Positions 38,750 through 52,300 are shown, counted from the stretch's first letter. The stretch is 64,000 nt of DNA from Larimichthys crocea (GCF_000972845.2 NC_040018.1:13985157-14049156), one strand, 5' to 3'. The notes: generated from the letters alone by a model not told the origin. Program-made: numbers and translations.

Positions 38750-39942
38750 TCTGACACTTAAGCTGTCTGTGTTTGGATTTTCAGACGACAGTAGACAGCG
38801 GATTGTGTGTGAATGCCACTCCTCACAGTCCCAGACACAACCTGCAGGGAGGAAATATTTAATAAGTCTTTCCACACTGTGAGTCAACAAAGCAGAGTAC
38901 AGATTAGAAAATATGGGCGTATAGATTACTAAACTAACATAGGAGCCACTTTCTATAACAAATAATGCACACACACTCTCACACACGCTCACATGGAGGT
39001 TTCAAGTGTTAAAAAAAAGTTGGCCCTGTCACCTCAGTTGTTTTCCCGATGGACTGGGATAAGATATTAATGTGGAAATTTATAACTCTTTCATTCTTTC
39101 CTTTGTTTTGTGTCATGTTATAAATTATACAAACACAGAGACACTTTTATGATGCAGAGGAACGGAAGATTTGTTCTCTCCACTCTGGATGTTTTATTCT
39201 CAAATGTTCTGCTTTTAATCACTTTATGGCTGTTGTATAAAAATTGCTCGTCTCTCAGGTACAAAAATATGCCAATAAGTCTTTCCTTTTAAATGTTTTG
39301 GATGCTCATTTCTTATTTACACCGAGATGTTAACTACTCCTTCTTGTGTTACATAATGTGACGTCATATTGTAACTTTATCATCAAGTGGATTACTAACC
39401 CAGTTTCGGAGTGCAAGATGCCATTGTCATATTTTTAGCTTCAATTATTTTTCCAGTAGACTCAAAAACAACAGCTGAGCTGTGCCACAATTAACCAATC
39501 AGTGGGCATCTTTATCCAAAAGATGAAAACAATGTCAAAGCCCATTAAAGAGCCTTTCTACCCAGTCACATCAGCTCTATTAAACCTGTTATGAAGAGCA
39601 GTTTAAGATTCAGCAGTGAATATAACACTGTTTCTGCTTTGGACTTGTTCCACCACAGTTATATGGAGTATACCGAGAAACATTATTAATATTATCTCTC
39701 TCTGATTATTTTCTAACCAAACTGAGCGAGGACACTGAGAAGGCAGACATCAGTTTAGGTTGACAAGCTGCTGAACTGTCTTTCGGTGCATTCCTGACAC
39801 ATCCAGGAGCAATACTTTGGAACTAACCCTGATTCTGACCTCCTCCCCCTCTCTGGAAAGCAACAAGCTAGAAGGATGCCGTCCAAGATTAGAGTTTAAC
39901 CAAATATCACAAAGTCTCAAGCTTTTAGAGTGAGGCAGAGAG

Positions 39943-39972
39943 TGAGAGAGAGACAGAGAGAGAGAGAGAGAA
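39943..39972. repeat. (GA)n microsatellite in crispld2 intron 1
   Basis: Imperfect GA/GACA run about 30 bp long. Confidence 0.9.
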
Positions 39973-40978
39973 GCACTCAGTCAGTGTGATCAGACAAGAA
40001 AGAAAAAATAAACCAAGTTCCAGCTCGCACTGGTTTCTCTTATCCTTGAATCCCTTCACCTCTTTCCCTCTGGCTGAAAAGGCGGCCTGAGGTCTGGCAC
40101 CGGCTTTGTGTCAACATGCTGTGCCAGCTCTGGGCACTGTGAGCCAGCGGGCAGCTCAAGCACCACACCCTTCTCCTCTCCCTGTGCCCCCTTTTTCACA
40201 CTGAATCTCTACCAGCTTCTCTGTCTGGACACTTCTCACGACTCTCATGAATTTTATACCAGAGTGACAGACAGAGCCTCGGACACACATACATATCCAC
40301 ATGGGAAAGCTCTGACACTGGTGGGCTCGCATCTGATCTGAAGAGGGATTGACGTCCTCTCCACCTCACCATGAGGTTGAATGTAAACACAACTTATATC
40401 ACAAGAAAAATTATTAGATTTATATACATTCCCACAGATTACTGCTCACATTTTCATGCTAGAGAGCTGTTTAATGTTTCCTTTTTACAACTATCTGCCC
40501 CTAGAAATCTGTTTTTTGAGGTGAGACATTCATTCTATTGTAAATCTAGCATTAATATTTGCACTATATTTCCACTTTTCCCGTAATTTTACTACCTGTA
40601 CATAGATTATACATGACACATTCCATCATGTGGCTCCTGCTCTCTCATTGACATTTCCTCAGTGAGGCTGCAGCCTCACAATGAATGACAGTGTCTTGCC
40701 AGCAGCCTCTTTGACACTGGCATGATTTGTAACTCATTCCTAAATATCAGACATATCAGAGTTGTTAGTAGGTTCACGTTGCCACATGAATAAAGAGAAA
40801 CAGAAAACAGAAAATAAGCATAAGAAGACAGGTTCAGTTTCATTCACACTAAATATGTCAGTCATCAACTGCAAATCCGACTAGGTAGGCAAATAAATAT
40901 AAAAAAATATAACCTCAAAATAACAGTGAACCTGAAAGCTACAACACATTACAAATACACGCGTGTAATGTCTCTCAC

Positions 40979-41116
40979 CTCTGTCTTTCTCAGTTAGTAT
41001 CCTGCTGCTGGGATATCTCAGCTTCCCCTGCGCGCTGGAGAGCTGTATTATTCCCTTGTGAGAGGACCAGGTTGCTGCTTGTTGGCGTTGTGGCTGAAGC
41101 ACATATGAGCTGTGTA
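40979..41116 (-). other. crispld2: crispld2 non-coding first exon (5'UTR)
   Basis: Starts about 30 nt downstream of the TATA box and ends at the donor gag|gtgaga. It splices to the exon that begins at 38841. The start coordinate is estimated from TATA spacing. Confidence 0.6.
41048..41104 (-). other. short upstream ORF in crispld2 5'UTR
   Basis: ATG at 41104-41102 followed by 17 further codons and TAA at 41050-41048, within exon 1. It lies roughly 12 nt from the estimated cap, so initiation there may be leaky. It could damp translation of the main ORF. Confidence 0.5.
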
Positions 41117-41137
41117 ACTCTTGAGCAGCTCGGAGTG

Positions 41138-41146
41138 CCTTATATA
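41138..41146 (-). promoter_or_regulatory. crispld2: crispld2 TATA box
   Basis: The minus strand reads TATATAAGG in a C-rich context, at the right distance upstream of a splice-competent 5'UTR exon. The flanking 41180-41290 stretch is GC-rich relative to its surroundings. Confidence 0.7.
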
Positions 41147-41299
41147 GGAGAAGGAGACCCCTCAGGACCAGAGGGAAAAAATGACTGTCTCTACTCACTC
41201 CCCCGCTCGCCAGCCTCCCTCAAGTAGATTATGTTCTTGGCAAAGAGCGCGCAGAGCGCAGAGTGCGCACGCTGACGGGCAGCCTTATGTCAGAAAGAA

Positions 41300-42822
41300 A
41301 ACTACAAATATTGTAAATCAGCAGGCTGTCAGACGAGTCAGCAGCAAGCAGTTAGCTCACCATCCCTGAATCACGTTTGGCTGACAGTTATGACCCAGAT
41401 ATGTATCTTCACATCCAGCTACAGACACGCGTCAAACATTAAGACTAAACAAGCAGTGGACACGGAGACGCACACTAACTTCACTGAAACGAAAAAAAAT
41501 AATGTTCCAAACATTAGACACTGGACATAAGTTGGCTTTATTAATGATTAATACATCATTTGTTAAGATTAGTTATGAACCAAAAATAAACTTTAGGTCG
41601 CCAGATTGTGAAGGATCTATTTATAATTTCTCTTTAGCAATAATACAGTCATAAATGTTGGTGATGGATTATCAAATACTCATGGGTTTCTCGTTTTTAA
41701 TGAACCATCAAGTCTACATTTAAAGTTAATAAGTCATTAATTAAGAGTTGTTAAGGCAGACAGTTTGGCAACCCAGAAGTTGAGTGAATGAGTACTTATG
41801 AGTTGATGATAACGAATCTAACAACAGCATTAGCACATCATTTATTAACTATTAATAAAGCCACTAGTTACAACTTCTAAAACTAAAAAGGCAATAAAAA
41901 CATCCATTGAATGATGACACATACCGTTCCTACATATGTCAGCGATCAAACAATTCATCATATTTAGGTTTTCATTCCAACACAATAAAGCAATCGGGTC
42001 CTGATTTATTTGAGTTGGTTGCAGCTACAATTATAGATAAATTATCCACACATAAACTAGATTTAGGACCTAAGAGTGGAAGATAATACCAAATTATATA
42101 AAGTTTTGTTGTGATTATCATTCATGTTACATCCCTGATCTCATTTTCTATGTAGACTTACTGGTTTCAGGTGTGATTATAAAATGAGATCAGATTTTGT
42201 AGTCTGTCTCCATCAAACATTTTACAAACCAAACTTCTGCAAGCTGAAGTCAAAGTTCTCAAATCTGCTTTAGGCCAACTAAAACGCATCATTTGGATCT
42301 TTATCACATGAAAGTTGAGGTTATCAGGCAGTAAAGACAGCATTAAAACACACATGCTACAGGACAGGTGTTAGAGAGGGCAAAGCGGAGACAAATGAGG
42401 ATCTCCCACTTTGAAAACAGTATTCATCATGAAGGCACTGTCGTACCACCTTACTGACCCTGCAGGGGGCTCTCTGTGTTGTGACGCAGATAGTTCACAT
42501 TTTATTCCATCACAAGCTAGATTTCTGTCTGAAACATCTCAGATATTTGCAAGAAACTGGCCACTCAGAAGGAATGTCAGCAAGCTGAACCCTCAGACAG
42601 ATTTCTTTTCCCACAAGGGCTGTGCCAGTTTGGGCTGTGCACTCAGTCAAAATACATGTTTAACAGGAAGTCTGGCTCATCATGCATCTGCTTTCTGTCT
42701 TAAACGTCCTGCAGAGATGCTAGTTAGGAAAGCTATGGTCCACAATGAGATGTTCACAGGAAAATTGCATTTTAAGGAGCAAGTCTCTGGAAATTCTTTA
42801 TATCCTAGTCATGGCTAGGTGA
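41300..42822. other. intergenic, AT-rich; possible repeat remnants
   Basis: No gene recognised. From about 41525 to 41885 the sequence is rich in attaatgattaata-like motifs resembling the element at 22308-22629, but no termini are visible. Confidence 0.35.
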
Positions 42823-42860
42823 GTGAATTTCCCCATTGTGGGATAAATAAAGTATAATCT
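42823..42860 (+). mobile_element. 3' tail of a retroposon
   Basis: The string gaatttccccattgtgggat followed by aaataaagtata is the typical 3' terminus of teleost non-LTR retroposons and SINEs. No 5' part is recognisable, as expected for a heavily 5'-truncated insert. Confidence 0.55.
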
Positions 42861-43385
42861 GGCTGTTCCACAGCTGAAAAGGGCCACACTTGGCCTTCAG
42901 TCCTCTTCAACAGACAAATCATCATGAGCACTGCATTGTTTTGTGTTAACGGACAATTCTTATTAAGTAAAGCCTTTTTTTTTCTATTGACATTGTTGGG
43001 ACTGTTGTATTACAGAGATTTTATAAATGCTGATATTTGGATGTAGTGGATGGTGTTTGGATATATCCAGATGTACAGCACTGACCAGGGGGATTCATTT
43101 CAACACATGAGATCATTACCGGACAAGTGTGGTGTCTCTGTCAGGTGCATCATTTAGAATGAACTAGAAGTCGACATATCCTCAGTGATTACACAAGAAT
43201 GCGATCAGATCCTGATGATGAACTGACTTCAGCTGCCTTTACAGATCCCGTCCAGATGTAGGAGATGAATGTAAAATATTACACTATACATATACACCAA
43301 TATTTTGCTCCTTACACAAAGTTCTCTTTTTCGGTATTTAATATGACATACATTGAGTTTTCGTATATATATTAGAGATGTGACT

Positions 43386-43520
43386 TTTTTTTCTTTTTTC
43401 GGCCTTTTCAAGCTTTATTTTGATAGGGACAGCTGAGGAGTGACAGGAACGTGGGAAGAGAGAGATGGGGAATGACATGCGGGAAAGAGCCACAAGACGG
43501 ATTCGAACCCTGGGCATCTG
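43386..43520 (-). mobile_element. tRNA-derived SINE family B, 5'-truncated copy
   Basis: The minus strand carries the B box gggttcgaatcc, the body cattccccatctctctc and the tail caaaataaagcttgaaaa, homologous to the copy at 23978-24167. The A-box half of the head is missing. Confidence 0.78.
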
Positions 43521-44174
43521 GGATTATGAACTCCTCATCTTAAGACAGTGATCCTGAAACCTGAATAAAACACGTTATCCCACACATTATCCCAGTTTTT
43601 ATCAGAGAACTCTAGCTAGTTTATCTGAGTTTCTGAACCTAGTACCAATATGTTGACATGTGAAACAAGTAACCATCCACAAAAACCCAGGCACCAATTC
43701 AAAACACAAATATGGCCCTCAACTTAATGGTTTACTAATCCTGATTTACTCATTTATACACCCTAAATCAGCAGCACCAGAACAATTTTTATCATCTTTG
43801 AACTTTTTTTCAATACTGTTGCTCAATAATTGTCCACGGTGGGAATGAGTGAATTATGTTTGTGGCAAAATCTCAATATGGATTTCCCGGTTCTGAGAAG
43901 TCTCTTCCAACAAACATTAGTAATCATGTAACTCATACTTGATGACCGTATTCAAATGTCTAGGGTCCTTCGGAGGGATTTTCTCACATTGTTCAATACC
44001 CGTCTGCATCTGCACAGATACATCATTCAGGCTAAACACTGCATCAGTCTCACTTGAAGAGTTATACAACTCTGGCATCCCATTTTATGTCCATGTTTAC
44101 GTTTTGACATTATATAATCTTGAGCAGGTGGCTTTTCTTTTTGTGTTCAAGTTCAAGGGGAACCACCATCCACT

Positions 44175-44224
44175 ACACACACACACACATACGTACATAG
44201 ACATATACACACACACACACACAC
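44175..44224. repeat. interrupted (CA)n microsatellite
   Basis: Two CA runs separated by atacgtacatagacatat. Confidence 0.93.
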
Positions 44225-44749
44225 TGCATAACTGTTCTCCAAACACAAAACTGAGAGCTGGTTTATTTGGACAGAGGCTTGTGAAGGTCCTTGTAATTCT
44301 GGTTGCCATAATGTTTACTTTTCTAAGAAACGGTGGAGTGCTAGTGGACCTCTAAACAATACACGTGTAAATGTGATGCAGTTTGAGGGGAAAAAGTGGA
44401 GGAGACTGAATGATAAGACCATATGGTGAACGAGGCTGATTATAAAAACAAACCAGAGGGTGGATCGCAGTGGGAAAGGAAATGCACAAAAATGACTCCT
44501 ACAAGAATAAAGGTGATGGAAGGCCAGATTAGTCAAATGTAAGCACACAAGACAAACACACTGTATAGAGAGTCCTGTATATACTGTTAGCTTTAGTGGT
44601 TTGTAACATCTTGAATGGAGGACTCGCACCGGTGGAGTACATGTCAGGCATTCCAGCTTCAAGGTCAGTCGTTTCATCAAGAAGCTTCAGAGCCAAACAG
44701 TCATGGCAAAAGTTAACGCCTTTTACAGTATGTAGAAGAAAAGCGGCAC

Positions 44750-45015
44750 TGTGACAGGCTGGGAAAAAACACAACATCTTTGTAAAGGTTTTTCTCGAGA
44801 AATGAAGACCATGCTTCCAGAAGATGTTCCATCATTTGGGGGTTGACATAGTTGGGCCAAAACCTCCCTAAATAATCAGCGGGATTACAATCTGGTGACT
44901 GAGACATAATGATGCATATCATTTTCATACTGAAACCATTCAGTGACCTCTTGGGTGCTTTACGCAAACATCTGCAATTGTGTATGTCAAGATAAACCTC
45001 CAAAATATAAATCTG
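44750..45015 (-). pseudogene. decayed Tc1/mariner transposase fragment
   Basis: The minus-strand translation contains SQSPDCNPADYLGRFWPNY, equivalent to the Tc1 SQSPDLNPIE(N/H)LW motif at the third catalytic acid. HLLEAWSSF follows where Tc1 proteins have a (Y/L)LLEEW- or AVEAWQS-like segment. The catalytic acidic residue is not preserved (NPAD in place of NPIE) and neither terminal repeat nor the amino-terminal half is recognisable, so this is an inactive relic. Confidence 0.55.
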
Positions 45016-45029
45016 TTGGGCCATTTTTC

Positions 45030-48000
45030 CCCATTAATACAGCCTTTCCTGACCTTTTTAGTTAATGACCCCTTGAAATAAATACAAGATAGGTAACTAA
45101 GACACAATCTTAGTTTGAACATGAGGTACAAGCAGCTCAACCAGGGAGTGATGATCTCCAGTAACAACTTAGACTTTGTGACCCTTTGGCGTCATCTTGA
45201 GACACTATGTGGGTGTCCTAATCCCTAAAAGGGTGTGACCCACTTCCCTAATGGAACAAGAAAGCTTTAAAGTTGCCAGTTAGACCCCAGAATAAGTAAA
45301 ATAAGCCAAAAATTGACCAACTTTAATGTGAGATCTTATAGCTGTTCAGCTCCTCTTTCTCAGTGTTGGGCTGTGGTGGTTGCTGCTTGGTTAAATGTAA
45401 TGTTTATCATATGTTTATTAAAAGAAGACTCAACACAGTCATAACTTGACGTTGGCTCCATTGTTCGCATTTGCTTCTGCATGTGGTTTGGTTTTTGTTG
45501 CCCCAAGACGGCGCTCAATTTTGGGTTACTCATCTCCACTCTGAACAATTATTTTGATCTGTGGCACTCAATCATCCAAATGGCACAATAACATGCTCAT
45601 ATTAAAAGGAAAGTTAACATGAAGTGCTTGCCCCATTCTGTTGCTCATTATTTTGTGCCCCAGTGGATGCCACGCTACAGTACCATGTCCATTCAAATTA
45701 CTGGCTTGTTTTGAAAAACACGTCTTACGCATTTCCAACAAACCACTCAAATCCTTAGAAAGGCCCATGATGCCCAAAAGGCTGAGGGAGACACTTGTGA
45801 GTATAGGTGGTTTATCAGTGGGTGTCCAAACATATAATTTGTTCTTCAGGGCTGCGGGACTGTAAAATAAAAAACAAAAGAGTTCTTGTAGTTGCCTTCA
45901 GACATTAACAAGGAAAATACTGCTCCTTGATTGTAATTTTGAGAGCAAAGCCACATTTCAGTGGACGGCCAAGCTATAGTAAGGAGGGAATAAATAGTAA
46001 GGAATACTAAAAGGGCAGAAAAACCTTACATGGCAAATTTTTCAATGATGGGTCTGCTTCCCATCAAAGCAAACAGAGGCGGGCTCAGCCTCGGCCCTAA
46101 AGAGAGCAGTGCGGGAACTGAGGCAGCCAGCAAGACCACAGGAGGGAGGAGGGGGGGGGATACTACATACTACAAATACAATACAAAGTATATGTTGACA
46201 TGCAGGAACAAGAGACCAATTAGCAGTGTGTGGTAGACCAAGACACTGTGGATCGTTTTGTTGTTTTGGTTTATTGTGCACATTGTTCTGTAGGCCAGTC
46301 CAGAGTGTAGAGACTGCAGATGTTCAGTATTTACTGTATTATAAGAAAGCCAAGTAGTCTTCTGACTACACCTCATTAGCAAACTGCTTTTTGCACAATC
46401 CTTTATTTGAACAATTAACAAAATAGAATGCTGGAGGCTTGAAATTAAAAGACAGTATAGATTTTTGTTTTTAGGTCAATATCCCAACAATTCCCAGCAG
46501 ACAATAGTGTTAGCACATACTGAAAAGAGACATTATTGAAGCATTTCACCAGCACATTTCCTGACCAGCCATGAGAGAGTGAGACAAAACTATACAACAG
46601 AAAGCTCAATGGTGTCTGTTCAAAGTCCCAAACTCTCAAAAACATTTTTTTTTTCTCAAAAAGGGGGGAAAAAAATATGGAAATCAACAAATGTCACAAT
46701 TTGTGCAGAAATGACTAAAAAGCCAACAGCACAACTGTACTATCATTAACATTATGCATGATGAAGATTGCATGCCTGTTTGCAGTGTGGAATGAGTCGA
46801 GACATGGCTGCAAGACCACGGATGGAGAGGGCAAAAACAAAGTTTGTATATATACTGAAGGAGAGGCTCTAGGGCCGATAGAATGTTGTCCTTTGGTTTA
46901 CCTGGGAAAAGGCTTTTGACTTTGACACACACGAAAGAAAAAAAAAAAAAGGGACTCTGTTCATAATGTTCATGTAATAATATCACATAGATGCTAAAAA
47001 ATAATTTATATCTAACGTGACATTGTCATTTTGTTAAAAATATGACTTCAAATTCAAAAGACTGAACAGAATCAGTCTCATGAACTTCAAAATCAAGTAC
47101 TGGAAAAGATATGTGAGACAACCACCTTCTCACCTGTGTACCTTGTTTTAATTTATGGACAACTATGTGTGAGGAAGTCCGTCAGACAAAAAGCAGGATT
47201 TTTATGGGTGAAAAGGTCAAAGTACACAAACCGAAATAGAAATACTTGATCTGATCACATTTTTTTTTTTCAATACTGAGATTCTGACACTGGTGGTTTG
47301 AATTAAATGGGTCTTCAGCAAAACAAAACAAAACAAAAAATATATAGTGAAAATGACAAAAATGGAAATAAATATCAAGCAAATATCTAGTTCAATTTTA
47401 TTCATTGTTGTGCTTTAGCTTGTGTAATTTCTTTTCAAACACCAATTCAAATGCAAGCATATTTTTCTGAAGGGAGCGAGAGCATGGGAACAGCCGATAA
47501 ATGATCAATGACAAAAAACAAAACAAAACAAAAAAAAACATTGTTTAGTAAGTCAAACAAAAGTCATCACAATCAATGAATGATCAAAAAGAAGAGAAAA
47601 GAAATTCAATATCTTCAACAAAAGCAAACACTATCTCTTTTTGTGCACATATCCAGGGTCTTTATGCAGAGCTTAGCACAGATGTAGTCCCACTTCCCCT
47701 CAAAGCTCAGCGTCCCTCGACTGGGAGGAACTGCTGAGCCACAAAAGAGTAAATACACAGGTGTCAGGTACACTCCTCTAACTCTTCAGACATTAGACTT
47801 GCTGTTTGGTGCCTGATCAGGGTTAGACTTGTACACTGAGTGGAAAAACATCACACATTGAACCTAAGGCAGCCCCCGCTTTCTGCTGAGTTGGGGGGTA
47901 AGAGGGGTGGTGTGGCTCAAAAACTACACTGATAAGCCACCTATACACAGGTGGAACCTTAAACAACACAAAAAATATGAATGGATTTAGAAGGAAATGT

Positions 48001-48259
48001 ACAAAGTAAACAAGGGCAGGTTTTGCAGTGGAATCTGTCTCGATTGGTTGCCATCTCTCCAGTGCAAGAACTGAGTCTAAAAACCGGCACAGTCCTTGAG
48101 GACCCAAACAAGTTTTCAGTCAGCTAAATTTTTAGTCATTTTTTTTTTAACATTTTAATCTAAATATTTGCAAAATATGCATTTGCCTGTCATACTGTAA
48201 TCAATCAGTTTATACTTTGTGCACAGAAGCATATTTGTTATTAAATTCTAAAGCGCATT
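45030..48259. other. intergenic or distal usp10 3'UTR, nothing firm
   Basis: AT-rich with oligo-A tracts such as aaaacaaaacaaaac. No exon is recognised. Further AATAAA signals on the minus strand (for example near 47402) would allow a longer usp10 3'UTR. Confidence 0.4.
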
Positions 48260-49200
48260 AATATTTTTTTTTATTTTTTTTTATTTTTTAGATAGTCTCT
48301 CTAAATCTAAACCCAGATAACATAACAAGGATCTCTCAGACAAGGCGGCTGTTCAGTTCCCATTCAATGTACCAACTATCTTCCCTCACCCCCGCCCCAT
48401 TGTTTTTGATGGCTCAAGTTGTACCTAGATTTAAAAGCATCGTAAAAGTGAGGAAATGGAGGAGGAGGAGTTGTTGGTGGCAGAGAAGAAGGCGATCTGG
48501 CCGTGGGAGGAGACTCATGATAATGCTGGTGCTGGGCCTTTCCAATGCACAAGGGCAAATTCAAATAGGCTTTTAAACTGCTGCAAACTCGTTAGGCCAA
48601 CAGTTCTCCTTTACTTAAAAAGGCAAACACTGATAATTCTGGGTCATTTCTGTAAAAAGGTAATTCAAACAAGAGAAATTACCGCAGCAGTCCACTTGCA
48701 GCCTGTGGTACATAGTTCTTTCCCGTGTGAGTCCACTGTTTGCTATCTGAGCCGAGCTGTGGGCTCATCCAGAGGGCGAGTCTCAGGTCCTAACTTGTAA
48801 CCCCAACCCCACCTTCCTTGTTGCTTTAGTAAAACAATAAAGGACAAAAAAAACAACAAAAAAAAACAGCAGTGGTGCACAGAGAAGAGAGGGCAGTCAC
48901 AGGGAAATCTTTGTGAATGCAGCTTGTTTTCTCTTCTTCCAAAAAGAAAAAAGAGACGAGGAAAAAGGTGTTGGAAAAGCTGGTTCTCAGGAAAGCAGGG
49001 ACAGGAGGGAAGAAGAGGAAAATCTTGCAAGAGAACAAGTTGGGCAGTGTTCCTGTTCATTAGTTTTGTGTGTGTTTGTCATGTGTAGATGTACTGTAAT
49101 GTCAACAAGTGCATTTTGAGCATGTATGTTTTTCGTGTGCGGTTTGTGGATATATTCGGGTTTTCTTGCGTGTATTGTTGGGATGTGTGTGTGTGTGTGT
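48260..49200 (-). other. usp10: probable usp10 3'UTR
   Basis: Follows the usp10 stop and contains a (CA)n run right after it. Minus-strand AATAAA repeats occur inside an A-rich tract at about 48265-48292, giving a possible 0.9-kb 3'UTR. The true end is not determined. Confidence 0.4.
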
Positions 49201-49388
49201 CTACAGCAGGTCGACACGGCGGTAATACAGCAGGTAGGCAGTGCGCTCTGCAGTCTGCTTCACCACCTGGTACTGGTTGATGACCTTCACTGTCTGGTCA
49301 TCAATGCGCAGCCAGCCGTTAAGACCAATGTGGAAGACATCCGTGGTGTAATGACCTCCTGTTGCGCTGTTCCCATGGTGATAGACAA
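49201..49388 (-). CDS. usp10: usp10 terminal exon: catalytic His box
   Basis: Encodes [38 protein letters not shown] and [11 protein letters not shown] before TAG. The catalytic His codon is 49353-49351, and the Asp-containing RIDD motif follows. Confidence 0.97.
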
Positions 49389-52300
49389 CTGTTTAAGTTG
49401 AGAAGCAGAGGGGGAGAAAGATGTTAGAAAAACAGGATATTTTATTAAAAAGTCATTCCCCTTCCAGGAACTGAAGATTGACTCACGAATCTCAAAAATG
49501 TATGATTCTGATTCACTGATCTTAAATTATAGGGCTTAAAGTGGGACTGAACTCAATCCAAATCAATCACAGTTGATGGTTATTAGTAAAAGCCTTTTTT
49601 TTATTTTATTTACTGGGCACATAACTTTTTATTAATTACAAATGGCTTTTACTCCAGTCAAATCAAGTATTACTTGGCAAAACAAAGATTTAATTCCAAA
49701 AACATTAATGATTTATTAGTGCTTTGTATTGTGGTGGATGAAAGACACAATTTCACAATTGCCACATTGACAACATGAAGCAAAAACAACATTACATGGC
49801 AGCAGATGTAATAATGTGACTGAAATACATAAACAGCAAAACACAAAACGCACCTGCAAAGAGCCGGTAAGTTCTTTGGCCTTTCACAACTTTGCTCCGC
49901 ACTCCAGAGGACAAGAGATCTGAGAAGGAAATCACGGTTTGGAAAATCCACTGATTAGATCAAAGTGCTGCTTTAATTATAATTAAATACAGAATGTGTT
50001 GCGACATTTTTTGCTGCTGGCCTGTTAAGGAAAATGAACAGACTTTGCCTTCATGCTGATGCGAGGCACTCATTTAAATAACAGAGGACCTTGAAAGTCA
50101 GTTGAAGACTGTTCTGAATGATAATAATAACAATAAGTGTGTGACAGTGTCATATTTGTGAGCAACTGCCAAACTGTACAGATATCATTCAGTTTGGGAA
50201 AGAAACTACTCTGTGGTGATTATGAACTTGGACTGATTAATCTTTCTCTGAGGAATAGGCTGACACCTTCTGGTTGGTTGGTCGTCACTGGATCAATGAG
50301 AATTTGGTCAGTCGCTGGTTTTACTTTCATAAAAAGGAGAAAAGCTTTCTGAATCCAATATTTGGGCCAAATTTTGCTAAACTTTGAACCCATTCAAACT
50401 AATGAAGGCTGATGACATCTTCCATGACTTACATAAGGAATGGAACAAAAACAAATCACTACACTGGCCTCACAGGACAGAAGAGAGGAGTCAATAAAAT
50501 TTGTTTTTGATGTTAACGTGTGCATATTTTACTGCGGACTACTTTCTTAATGAGGGCCAACTGATTGTGACTTATCCATGACCCAAGTCCACACTGAAAG
50601 CTGTGAGTTTTGCCATGTTTTAAATTGTTTTAGTGTTAATTTTGTTGTTTATCCTCCTGAACTTGACATTAGTATGTTGCACATGGTATTGCACATGGCT
50701 ACTCCCCCAGGTTGGGCCAATCGCAGAACACATTGGCTATCGTCTGACGACAGCTAAGCCTTTGGGTCAACAGCCAGTGTTTCTGGGCTTCAATGTAGCC
50801 AGCAGATATCCGAAAAACGGATAACATATCTGAGCCAAGACTGCCTCTGCAGTGTGATTAGCAACTTGATACGAAACAATGACAAGAAAGACATTTCTGC
50901 TAATCTCTATGAAAAGATCTCTGCACATGACCACAGATAACCTTTACAAAATAAAAAAATACAAAGCTAAATTGTTGTCAGATGATAGCCAGTGGGTTTC
51001 GAGGTTGGCCAATGAGTTCTATCTCTTTTGTTCTCCACACGGACTCTTGCAACCAAAGCCTGTTTTTTTTTTATAGCTAAACTAGAAATAACATGAAAAT
51101 CCCACCCCCACGTTGACAATTAAGGATTTCAGTCTATGGTTTTCTTTGGTTGACTCGAAACATTGTTTTACCACTTTAAGGTTATTTTGACCAACTCACG
51201 GAATTAATTATCTACAGCTAAGATTGAGAAGCCTGCTAATGTGTGATCACTTTGACCCTCATTCTGGTATCTTGCAGGTAATAGGGCTGTTAGGTGCTCA
51301 GTCGATTGTGGGTGCATACCTTTGCTGATTTCCAGGTCAACGGGGTAATCAATGTTCTTGGTCAGTTTCTGGCAGCCTCCAGTCTTTTCAAAAACAAATC
51401 TCTTGAGATGGAGCACCAGCACAGGGGGCAGCTCTTCCAAAGTCACCCTCCGACTAATCTCAATCTGAAAAAAGGACAAAAAAAACTGTGCAGTCACAGA
51501 ACGTACCGTGATAGTAGTAAATTACCCAAGAAAAACAAAGTTGCATCAAAAGCCTCCAGAGTTTATTTGCAACTACGGATGTAAATTAAAACCCAATAAA
51601 GTTATAAACAAAACAAGGATGAGACAAGTGCAGACCAACAAGTAACATTTTGTTTGAAATGCAAGCGCTTGCTGAGCCCTTCAAAGCAGTGACTCATGAA
51701 TCATTACATTTTGGGGCTTTTAAAAGAACAAAAGACTCGAGCCAGTCTGCAGACCAACTGTCTGTCTAAAATGACAAAGACCAGAGTGATAGGTTTATCT
51801 GATACAAAGATGCCCGTTACAGCTGTAGAGCAGATGTTCCCTGGACCAGTTGTTCCAGCTTGATGCTCGCTCACTGAACCATTTCTTCAGTAGATTTCAG
51901 GGATTCAATGAAGATTTATGTTGTTTTACCATGTGCAGCCAACAATATGCTTCAGCTATGTTAAACCATCAGTGCACGTGGTCAAGAGAAAAACATTTAT
52001 ATGAAAGTAAATTAAAGCAGAAATCCTTTAATTTAAGCTCTATAAATGTTTCCTAAATATAATTAAAAAACAGCAGTGAATATAACAGCTTATATGAGAA
52101 CGTAATAAAAGTCAAGGCTAGCAATCAGATCTTTTTATTACTTACATTTCTGTGATCTGATAGCACGTGACACTGATGTTAAAACAGCATGAGAGTGTGT
52201 TTTATTCTTACCTCCTGCTTGGTTTTAGAAGTGTAGCCCTGGACCGACTCTCTTGCCACCAAGGTTTCTAGAGCCTCCTGGACAGTGCGGATCTTCTCTG

